DNA from: Auanema rhodensis
Lineage: Eukaryota; Nematoda; Chromadorea; Rhabditida; Rhabditidae
Length of the DNA: 64,000 nucleotides
Assembly: GCA_964057225.1 (NCBI GenBank)
Contig: OZ059900.1
Location: forward strand, 22,149,638 to 22,213,637
Direction: 5' to 3'
A program made the translations under genes and the position numbers. The notes below the pieces were generated by a model that made no database searches, had not been told where the DNA came from, and saw only the letters and a list, made by a program, of their open reading frames with translations. This document shows, piece after piece, positions 50,801 through 62,700 of the stretch; position 1 is the first letter of the stretch, and each line of letters starts with the position of its first letter.

Positions 50801-53800
50801 GCCATAAGGGGCGTGCCCTCAGAATATGCTAATTTCCTTAATTTTCTAACCCCTGTTTTTTTGTCGTGAAAGTGGAACTAGACGTTGTAGGAACAATTTT
50901 GAGCTAGGTTTCATTGACATTGCATGAGTTTGAACACATGAAATCGTAAGTCAAAACCTTGTTTACAGCGAAATTTCCAAAAACTGGTTTTCCAGCATAA
51001 TAAAATATTTCTCATGGGAAATACTGTGTTTTTGTATTTTTCTAGTGTTCAGCATGTAAAATGCTTCATTTCAGTATGTAACACGCTGAAATTCGTTGCA
51101 TTTGACGACTCATATGAACAATAATCGATTTAATCAATATTAGCCATAAGGGGCGTGCCCTCAGAATATGCTAATTTCCTTAATTTTCTAACCCCGGTTT
51201 TTTTGTCGTGAAAGTGGAATTAGACGTTGTAGGAACAATTTTGAGCTAGGTTTCATTGACATTGCATGAGTTTGAACACATGAAATCGTAAGTCAAAACC
51301 TTGTTTACAGCGAAATTTCCAAAAACTGGTTTTCCAGCATAATAAAATATTTCTCATGGGAAATACTGTGTTTTTGTATTTTTCTAGTGTTCAGCATGTA
51401 AAATGCTTCATTTTAGTATGTAACACGCTGAAATTCGTTGCATTTGACTACTCATATGAACAAAAATCGATTTAATCAATATTAGCCATAAGGGGCGTGC
51501 CCTCAGAATATGCTAATTTCCTTAATTTTCTAACCCCTGTTTTTTTGTCGTGAAAGTGGAACTAGACGTTGTACGAACAATTTTGAGCTAAGTTTCATTG
51601 ACATTGCATGAGTTTGAACACATGAAATCGTAAGTCAAAACCTTGTTTACAGCGAAATTTCCAAAAACTGGTTTTCCAGCATAATAAAATATTTCTCATG
51701 GGAAATACTGTGTTTTTGTATTTTTCTAGTGTTCAGCATGTAAAATGCTTCATTTTAGTATGTAACACGCTGAAATTCGTTGCATTTGACGACTCATATG
51801 AACAAAAATCGATTTAATCAATATTAGCCATAAGGGGCGTGCCCTCAGAATATGCTAATTTCCTTAATTTTCTAACCCCTGTTTTTTTGTCGTGAAAGTG
51901 GAACTAGACGTTGTACGAACAATTTTGAGCTAGGTTTCATTAACATTGCATGAGTTTGAACACATGAAATCGTAAGTCAAAACCTTGTTTACAGCGAAAA
52001 TTCCAAAAACTGGTTTTCCAGCATAATAAAATATTTCTCATGGGAAATACTGTGTTTTTGTATTTTTCTAGTGTTCAGCATGTAAAATGCTCCATTTTAG
52101 TTTGTAACACGCTGAAATTCGTTGCATTTGACGACTCATATGAACAAAAATCGATTTAATCAATATTAGCCATAAGGGGCGTGCCCTCAGAATATGCTAA
52201 TTTCCTTAATTTTCTAACCCCTGTTTTTTTGTCGTGAAAGTGGAACTAGACGTTGTACGAACAATTTTGAGCTAGGTTTCATTGACATTGCATGAGTTTG
52301 AACACATGAAATCGTAAGTCAAAACCTTGTTTACAGCGAAAATTCCAAAAACTGGTTTTCCAGCATAATAAAATATTTCTCATGGGAAATACTGTGTTTT
52401 TGTATTTTTCTAGTGTTCAGCATGTAAAATACTTCATTTTAGTATGTAACACGCTGAAATTCGTTGCATTTGACGACTCATATGAACAAAAATCGATTTA
52501 ATCAATATTAGCCATAAGGGGCGTGCCCTCAGAATATGCTAATTTCCTAAATTTTCTAACCCCTGTTTTTTTGTCGTGAAAGTGGAACTAGACGTTGTAC
52601 GAACAATTTTGAGCTAGGTTTCATTGACATTGCATGAGTTTGAACACATGAAATCGTAAGTCAAAACCTTGTTTACAGCGAAATTTCCAAAAACTGGTTT
52701 TCCAGCATAATAAAATATTTCTCATGGGAAATACTGTGTTTTTGTATTTTTCTAGTGTTCAGCATGTAAAATACTTCATTTTAGTATGTAACACGCTGAA
52801 ATTCGTTGCATTTGACGACTCATATGAACAAAAATCGATTTAATCAATATTAGCCATAAGGGGCGTGCCCTCAGAATATGCTAATTTCCTTAATTTTCTA
52901 ACCCCTGTTTTTTTGTCGTGAAAGTGGAACTAGACGTTGTACGAACAATTTTGAGCTAGGTTTCATTGACATTGCATGAGTTTGAACACATGAAATCGTA
53001 AGTCAAAACCTTGTTTACAGCGAAAATTCCAAAAACTGGTTTTCCAGCATAATAAAATATTTCTCATGGGAAATACTGTGTTTTTGTATTTTTCTAGTGT
53101 TCAGCATGTAAAATGGTTCATTTTAGTATGTAACACGCTGAAATTCGTTGCATTTGACGACTCATATGAACAAAAATCGATTTAATCAATATTAGCCATA
53201 AGGGGCGTGCCCTCAGAATATGCTAATTTCCTTAATTTTCTAACCCCTGTTTTTTTGTCGTGAAAGTGGAGCTAGACGTTGTACAAACAATTTTGAGCTA
53301 GGTTTCATTGACATTGTATGAGTTTGAACACATGGAATCGTAAGTCAAAACCTTGTTTACAGCGAAATTTCCAAAAACTGGTTTTCCAGCATAATAAAAT
53401 ATTTCTCATGGGAAATACTGTGTTTTTGTATTTTTCTAGTGTTCAGCATGTAAAATGCTTCATTTTAGTATGTAACACGCTGAAATTCGTTGCATTTGAC
53501 GACTCATATGAACAAAAATCGATTTAATCAATATTAGCCATAAGGGGCGTGCCCTCAGAATATGCTAATTTCCTTAATTTTCTAACCCCTGTTTTTTTGT
53601 CGTGAAAGTGGAACTAGACGTTGTACGAACAATTTTGAGCTAGGTTTCATTGACATTGCATGAGTTTGAACACATGAAATCGTAAGTCAAAACCTTGTTT
53701 ACAGCGAAAATTCCAAAAACTGGTTTTCCAGCATAATAAAATATTTCTCATGGGAAATACTGTGTTTTTGTATTTTTCTAGTGTTCAGCATGTAAAATAC

Positions 53801-56770
53801 TTCATTTTAGTATGTAACACGCTGAAATTCGTTGCATTTGACGACTCATATGAACAAAAATCGATTTAATCAATATTAGCCATAAGGGGCGTGCCCTCAG
53901 AATATGCTAATTTCCTAAATTTTCTAACCCCTGTTTTTTTGTCGTGAAAGTGGAACTAGACGTTGTACGAACAATTTTGAGCTAGGTTTCATTGACATTG
54001 CATGAGTTTGAACACATGAAATCGTAAGTCAAAACCTTGTTTACAGCGAAATTTCCAAAAACTGGTTTTCCAGCATAATAAAATATTTCTCATGGGAAAT
54101 ACTGTGTTTTTGTATTTTTCTAGTGTTCAGCATGTAAAATGCTTCATTTTAGTATGTAACACGCTGAAATTCGTTGCATTTGACTACTCATATGAACAAA
54201 AATCGATTTAATCAATATTAGCCATAAGGGGCGTGCCCTCAGAATATGCTAATTTCCTTAATTTTCTAACCCCTGTTTTTTTGTCGTGAAAGTGGAACTA
54301 GACGTTGTACAAACAATTTTGAGCTAGGTTTCATTGACATTGCATGAGTTTGAACACATGAAATCGTAAGTCAAAACCTTGTTTACAGCGAAATTTCCAA
54401 AAACTGGTTTTCCAGCATAATAAAATATTTCTCATGAGAAATACTGTGTTTTTGTATTTTTCTAGTGTTCAGCATGTAAAATGCTTAATTTTAGTATGTA
54501 ACACGATGAAATTCGTTGCATTTGACGACTCATATGAACAAAAATCGATTTAATCAATATTAGCCATAAGGGGCGTGCCCTCAGAATATGCTAATTTCAT
54601 TAATTTTCTAACCCCTGTTTTTTTGTCGTGAAAGTGGAACTAGACGTTGTACAAACAATTTTGAGCTAGGTTTCATTGACATTGCATGAGTTTGAACACA
54701 TGGAATCGTAAGTCAAAACCTTGTTTACAGCGAAATTTCCAAAAACTGGTTTTCCAGCATAATAAAATATTTCTCATGGGAAATACTGTGTTTTTGTATT
54801 TTTCTAGTGTTCAGCATGTAAAATACTTCATTTTAGTATGTAACACGCTGAAATTCGTTGCATTTGACGACTCATATGAACAAAAATCGATTTAATCAAT
54901 ATTAGCCATAAGGGGCGTGCCCTCAGAATATGCTAATTTCCTTAATTTTCTAACCCCTGTTTTTTTGTCGTGAAAGTGGAACTAGACGTTGTACGAACAA
55001 TTTTGAGCTAGGTTTCATTGACATTGCATGAGTTTGAACACATGAAATCGTAAGTCAAAACCTTGTTTACAGCGAAAATTCCAAAAACTGGTTTTCCAGC
55101 ATAATAAAATATTTCTCATGGGAAATACTGTGTTTTTGTATTTTTCTAGTGTTCAGCATGTAAAATGCTTCATTTTAGTATGTAACACGCTGAAATTCGT
55201 TGCATTTGACGACTCATATGAACAAAAATCGATTTAATCAATATTAGCCATAAGGGGCGTGCCCTCAGAATATGCTAATTTCCTTAATTTTCTAACCCCT
55301 GTTTTTTTGTCGTGAAAGTGGAACTAGACGTTGTACAAACAATTTTGAGCTAGGTTTCATTGACATTGCATGAGTTTGAACACATGGAATCGTAAGTCAA
55401 AACCTTGTTTACAGCGAAATTTCCAAAAACTGGTTTTCCAGCATAATAAAATATTTCTCATGGGAAATACTGTGTTTTTGTATTTTTCTAGTGTTCAGCA
55501 TGTAAAATGCTTCATTTTAGTATGTAACACGCTGAAATTCGTTGCATTTGACGACTCATATGAACAAAAATCGATTTAATCAATATTAGCCATAAGGGGC
55601 GTGCCCTCAGAATATGCTAATTTCCTTAATTTTCTAACCCCTGTTTTTTTGTCGTGAAAGTGGAACTAGACGTTGTACGAACAATTTTGAGCTAGGTTTC
55701 ATTGACATTGCATGAGTTTGAACACATGAAATCGTAAGTCAAAACCTTGTTTACAGCGAAAATTCCAAAAACTGGTTTTCCAGCATAATAAAATATTTCT
55801 CATGGGAAATACTGTGTTTTTGTATTTTTCTAGTGTTCAGCATGTAAAATACTTCATTTTAGTATGTAACACGCTGAAATTCGTTGCATTTGACGACTCA
55901 TATGAACAAAAATCGATTTAATCAATATTAGCCATAAGGGGCGTGCCCTCAGAATATGCTAATTTCCTAAATTTTCTAACCCCTGTTTTTTTGTCGTGAA
56001 AGTGGAACTAGACGTTGTACGAACAATTTTGAGCTAGGTTTCATTGACATTGCATGAGTTTGAACACATGAAATCGTAAGTCAAAACCTTGTTTACAGCG
56101 AAATTTCCAAAAACTGGTTTTCCAGCATAATAAAATATTTCTCATGGGAAATACTGTGTTTTTGTATTTTTCTAGTGTTCAGCATGTAAAATGCTTCATT
56201 TTAGTATGTAACACGCTGAAATTCGTTGCATTTGACGACTCATATGAACAAAAATCGATTTAATCAATATTAGCCATAAGGGGCGTGCCCTCAGAATATG
56301 CTAATTTCCTTAATTTTCTAACCCCTGTTTTTTTGTCGTGAAAGTGGAACTAGACGTTGTACGAACAATTTTGAGCTAGGTTTCATTGACATTGCATGAG
56401 TTTGAACACATGAAATCGTAAGTCAAAACCTTGTTTACAGCGAAAATTCCAAAAACTGGTTTTCCAGCATAATAAAATATTTCTCATGGGAAATACTGTG
56501 TTTTTGTATTTTTCTAGTGTTCAGCATGTAAAATGCTTCATTTTAGTATGTAACACGCTGAAATTCGTTGCATTTGACTACTCATATGAACAAAAATCGA
56601 TTTAATCAATATTAGCCATAAGGGGCGTGCCCTCAGAATATGCTAATTTCCTTAATTTTCTAACCCCTGTTTTTTTGTCGTGAAAGTGGAACTAGACGTT
56701 GTACAAACAATTTTGAGCTAGGTTTCATTGACATTGCATGAGTTTGAACACATGAAATCGTAAGTCAAAA
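47880..56770 (+). repeat. About 26-monomer super-repeat, copy 1
   Basis: Units 140-165 and 166 onward share a series of markers 26 monomers apart: G61A in 140/166, 144/170 and 159/185; C111A (ATGCTTAATT) in 140/166 and 159/185; the T-run deletion in 145/171 (about 49830 and 58722); and CATGTGAAATGC in 146/172. Internal spacing drifts: the TAGTTTGTAAC marker is 23 monomers apart (52102, 59966) and the TTGTATGAG marker 25 (53317, 61865). Whole monomers were thus gained and lost inside the copies. Confidence 0.82.
49931..51298 (+). repeat. Tandem dimer, two copies of a 684-bp pair
   Basis: Units 146-147 and 148-149 are the same pair. The first monomer has CATGTGAAATGC. The second has CATTTCAGTATG, GAACAATAATCG (50438, 51122), T240G and C264T. 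Offsets are 684 bp. The corresponding place in super-repeat copy 2 lacks the second-monomer type, so this pair was duplicated, or its partner deleted, after the super-repeat arose. Confidence 0.83.
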
Positions 56771-59700
56771 CCTTGTTTACAGCGAAATTTCCAAAAACTG
56801 GTTTTCCAGCATAATAAAATATTTCTCATGAGAAATACTGTGTTTTTGTATTTTTCTAGTGTTCAGCATGTAAAATGCTTAATTTTAGTATGTAACACGA
56901 TGAAATTCGTTGCATTTGACGACTCATATGAACAAAAATCGATTTAATCAATATTAGCCATAAGGGGCGTGCCCTCAGAATATGCTAATTTCATTAATTT
57001 TCTAACCCCTGTTTTTTTGTCGTGAAAGTGGAACTAGACGTTGTAGGAACAATTTTGAGCTAGGTTTCATTGACATTGCATGAGTTTGAACACATGAAAT
57101 CGTAAGTCAAAACCTTGTTTACAGCGAAATTTCCAAAAACTGGTTTTCCAGCATAATAAAATATTTCTCATGGGAAATACTGTGTTTTTGTATTTTTCTA
57201 GTGTTCAGCATGTAAAATGCTTCATTTTAGTATGTAACACGCTGAAATTCGTTGCATTTGACGACTCATATGAACAAAAATCGATTTAATCAATATTAGC
57301 CATAAGGGGCGTGCCCTCAGAATATGCTAATTTCCTTAATTTTCTAACCCCTGTTTTTTTGTCGTGAAAGTGGAACTAGACGTTGTACGAACAATTTTGA
57401 GCTAGGTTTCATTGACATTGCATGAGTTTGAACACATGAAATCGTAAGTCAAAACCTTGTTTACAGCGAAAATTCCAAAAACTGGTTTTCCAGCATAATA
57501 AAATATTTCTCATGGGAAATACTGTGTTTTTGTATTTTTCTAGTGTTCAGCATGTAAAATACTTCATTTTAGTATGTAACACGCTGAAATTCGTTGCATT
57601 TGACGACTCATATGAACAAAAATCGATTTAATCAATATTAGCCATAAGGGGCGTGCCCTCAGAATATGCTAATTTCCTAAATTTTCTAACCCCTGTTTTT
57701 TTGTCGTGAAAGTGGAACTAGACGTTGTACGAACAATTTTGAGCTAGGTTTCATTGACATTGCATGAGTTTGAACACATGAAATCGTAAGTCAAAACCTT
57801 GTTTACAGCGAAAATTCCAAAAACTGGTTTTCCAGCATAATAAAATATTTCTCATGGGAAACACTGTGTTTTTGTATTTTTCTAGTGTTCAGCATGTAAA
57901 ATGCTTCATTTTAGTATGTAACACGCTGAAATTCGTTGCATTTGACTACTCATATGAACAAAAATCGATTTAATCAATATTAGCCATAAGGGGCGTGCCC
58001 TCAGAATATGCTAATTTCCTTAATTTTCTAACCCCTGTTTTTTTGTCGTGAAAGTGGAACTAGACGTTGTACAAACAATTTTGAGCTAGGTTTCATTGAC
58101 ATTGCATGAGTTTGAACACATGAAATCGTAAGTCAAAACCTTGTTTACAGCGAAATTTCCAAAAACTGGTTTTCCAGCATAATAAAATATTTCTCATGAG
58201 AAATACTGTGTTTTTGTATTTTTCTAGTGTTCAGCATGTAAAATGCTTCATTTTAGTATGTAACACGATGAAATTCGTTGCATTTGACGACTCATATGAA
58301 CAAAAATCGATTTAATCAATATTAGCCATAAGGGGCGTTCCCTCAGAATATGCTAATTTCATTAATTTTCTAACCCCTGTTTTTTTGTCGTGAAAGTGGA
58401 ACTAGACGTTGTAGGAACAATTTTGAGCTAGGTTTCATTGACATTGCATGAGTTTGAACACATGAAATCGTAAGTCAAAACCTTGTTTACAGCGAAATTT
58501 CCAAAAACTGGTTTTCCAGCATAATAAAATATTTCTCATGGGAAATACTGTGTTTTTGTATTTTTCTAGTGTTCAGCATGTAAAATGCTTCATTTTAGTA
58601 TGTAACACGCTGAAATTCGTTGCATTTGACGACTCATATGAACAAAAATCGATTTAATCAATATTAGCCATAAGGGGCGTGCCCTCAGAATATGCTAATT
58701 TCCTTAATTTTCTAACCCCTGTTTTTTGTCGTGAAAGTGGAACTAGACGTTGTAGGAAAAATTTTGAGCTAGGTTTCATTGACATTGCATGAGTTTGAAC
58801 ACATGAAATCGTAAGTCAAAACCTTGTTTACAGCGAAATTTCCAAAAACTGGTTTTCCAGCATAATAAAATATTTCTCATGGGAAATACTGTGTTTTTGT
58901 ATTTTTCTAGTGTTCAGCATGTGAAATGCTTCATTTTAGTATGTAACACGCTGAAATTCGTTGCATTTGACGACTCATATGAACAAAAATCGATTTAATC
59001 AATATTAGCCATAAGGGGCGTGCCCTCAGAATATGCTAATTTCCTTAATTTTCTAACCCCTGTTTTTTTGTCGTGAAAGTGGAACTAGACGTTGTACGAA
59101 CAATTTTGAGCTAGGTTTCATTGACATTGCATGAGTTTGAACACATGAAATCGTAAGTCAAAACCTTGTTTACAGCGAAATTTCCAAAAACTGGTTTTCC
59201 AGCATAATAAAATATTTCTCATGGGAAATACTGTGTTTTTGTATTTTTCTAGTGTTCAGCATGTAAAATGCTTCATTTTAGTATGTAACACGCTGAAATT
59301 CGTTGCATTTGACGACTCATATGAACAAAAATCGATTTAATCAATATTAGCCATAAGGGGCGTGCCCTCAGAATATGCTAATTTCCTTAATTTTCTAACC
59401 CCTGTTTTTTTGTCGTGAAAGTGGAACTAGACGTTGTACGAACAATTTTGAGCTAGGTTTCATTGACATTGCATGAGTTTGAACACATGAAATCGTAAGT
59501 CAAAACCTTGTTTACAGCGAAATTTCCAAAAACTGGTTTTCCAGCATAATAAAATATTTCTCATGGGAAATACTGTGTTTTTGTATTTTTCTAGTGTTCA
59601 GCATGTAAAATGCTTCATTTTAGTATGTAACACGCTGAAATTCGTTGCATTTGACGACTCATATGAACAAAAATCGATTTAATCAATATTAGCCATAAGG

Positions 59701-62700
59701 GGCGTGCCCTCAGAATATGCTAATTTCCTTAATTTTCTAACCCCTGTTTTTTTGTCGTGAAAGTGGAACTAGACGTTGTACGAACAATTTTGAGCTAGGT
59801 TTCATTGACATTGCATGAGTTTGAACACATGAAATCGTAAGTCAAAACCTTGTTTCAGCGAAAATTCCAAAAACTGGTTTTCCAGCATAATAAAATATTT
59901 CTCATGGGAAATACTGTGTTTTTGTATTTTTCTAGTGTTCAGCATGTAAAATGCTTCATTTTAGTTTGTAACACGCTGAAATTCGTTGCATTTGACGACT
60001 CATATGAACAAAAATCGATTTAATCAATATTAGCCATAAGGGGCGTGCCCTCAGAATATGCTAATTTCCTTAATTTTCTAACCCCTGTTTTTTTGTCGTG
60101 AAAGTGGAACTAGACGTTGTACGAACAATTTTGAGCTAGGTTTCATTGACATTGCATGAGTTTGAACACATGAAATCGTAAGTCAAAACCTTGTTTACAG
60201 CGAAAATTCCAAAAACTGGTTTTCCAGCATAATAAAATATTTCTCATGGGAAATACTGTGTTTTTGTATTTTTCTAGTGTTCAGCATGTAAAATACTTCA
60301 TTTTAGTATGTAACACGCTGAAATTCGTTGCATTTGACGACTCATATGAACAAAAATCGATTTAATCAATATTAGCCATAAGGGGCGTGCCCTCAGAATA
60401 TGCTAATTTCCTAAATTTTCTAACCCCTGTTTTTTTGTCGTGAAAGTGGAACTAGACGTTGTACGAACAATTTTGAGCTAGGTTTCATTGACATTGCATG
60501 AGTTTGAACACATGAAATCGTAAGTCAAAACCTTGTTTACAGCGAAATTTCCAAAAACTGGTTTTCCAGCATAATAAAATATTTCTCATGGGAAATACTG
60601 TGTTTTTGTATTTTTCTAGTGTTCAGCATGTAAAATACTTCATTTTAGTATGTAACACGCTGAAATTCGTTGCATTTGACGACTCATATGAACAAAAATC
60701 GATTTAATCAATATTAGCCATAAGGGGCGTGCCCTCAGAATATGCTAATTTCCTTAATTTTCTAACCCCTGTTTTTTTGTCGTGAAAGTGGAACTAGACG
60801 TTGTACGAACAATTTTGAGCTAGGTTTCATTGACATTGCATGAGTTTGAACACATGAAATCGTAAGTCAAAACCTTGTTTACAGCGAAAATTCCAAAAAC
60901 TGGTTTTCCAGCATAATAAAATATTTCTCATGGGAAATACTGTGTTTTTGTATTTTTCTAGTGTTCAGCATGTAAAATGCTTCATTTTAGTATGTAACAC
61001 GCTGAAATTCGTTGCATTTGACGACTCATATGAACAAAAATCGATTTAATCAATATTAGCCATAAGGGGCGTGCCCTCAGAATATGCTAATTTCCTAAAT
61101 TTTCTAACCCCTGTTTTTTTGTCGTGAAAGTGGAACTAGACGTTGTACGAACAATTTTGAGCTAGGTTTCATTGACATTGCATGAGTTTGAACACATGAA
61201 ATCGTAAGTCAAAACCTTGTTTACAGCGAAATTTCCAAAAACTGGTTTTCCAGCATAATAAAATATTTCTCATGGGAAATACTGTGTTTTTGTATTTTTC
61301 TAGTGTTCAGCATGTAAAATACTTCATTTTAGTATGTAACACGCTGAAATTCGTTGCATTTGACGACTCATATGAACAAAAATCGATTTAATCAATATTA
61401 GCCATAAGGGGCGTGCCCTCAGAATATGCTAATTTCCTTAATTTTCTAACCCCTGTTTTTTTGTCGTGAAAGTGGAACTAGACGTTGTACGAACAATTTT
61501 GAGCTAGGTTTCATTGACATTGCATGAGTTTGAACACATGAAATCGTAAGTCAAAACCTTGTTTACAGCGAAAATTCCAAAAACTGGTTTTCCAGCATAA
61601 TAAAATATTTCTCATGGGAAATACTGTGTTTTTGTATTTTTCTAGTGTTCAGCATGTAAAATGCTTCATTTTAGTATGTAACACGCTGAAATTCGTTGCA
61701 TTTGACGACTCATATGAACAAAAATCGATTTAATCAATATTAGCCATAAGGGGCGTGCCCTCAGAATATGCTAATTTCCTTAATTTTCTAACCCCTGTTT
61801 TTTTGTCGTGAAAGTGGAGCTAGACGTTGTACAAACAATTTTGAGCTAGGTTTCATTGACATTGTATGAGTTTGAACACATGGAATCGTAAGTCAAAACC
61901 TTGTTTACAGCGAAATTTCCAAAAACTGGTTTTCCAGCATAATAAAATATTTCTCATGGGAAATACTGTGTTTTTGTATTTTTCTAGTGTTCAGCATGTA
62001 AAATGCTTCATTTTAGTATGTAACACGCTGAAATTCGTTGCATTTGACGACTCATATGAACAAAAATCGATTTAATCAATATTAGCCATAAGGGGCGTGC
62101 CCTCAGAATATGCTAATTTCCTTAATTTTCTAACCCCTGTTTTTTTGTCGTGAAAGTGGAACTAGACGTTGTACGAACAATTTTGAGCTAGGTTTCATTG
62201 ACATTGCATGAGTTTGAACACATGAAATCGTAAGTCAAAACCTTGTTTACAGCGAAAATTCCAAAAACTGGTTTTCCAGCATAATAAAATATTTCTCATG
62301 GGAAATACTGTGTTTTTGTATTTTTCTAGTGTTCAGCATGTAAAATACTTCATTTTAGTATGTAACACGCTGAAATTCGTTGCATTTGACGACTCATATG
62401 AACAAAAATCGATTTAATCAATATTAGCCATAAGGGGCGTGCCCTCAGAATATGCTAATTTCCTAAATTTTCTAACCCCTGTTTTTTTGTCGTGAAAGTG
62501 GAACTAGACGTTGTACGAACAATTTTGAGCTAGGTTTCATTGACATTGCATGAGTTTGAACACATGAAATCGTAAGTCAAAACCTTGTTTACAGCGAAAT
62601 TTCCAAAAACTGGTTTTCCAGCATAATAAAATATTTCTCATGGGAAATACTGTGTTTTTGTATTTTTCTAGTGTTCAGCATGTAAAATGCTTCATTTTAG

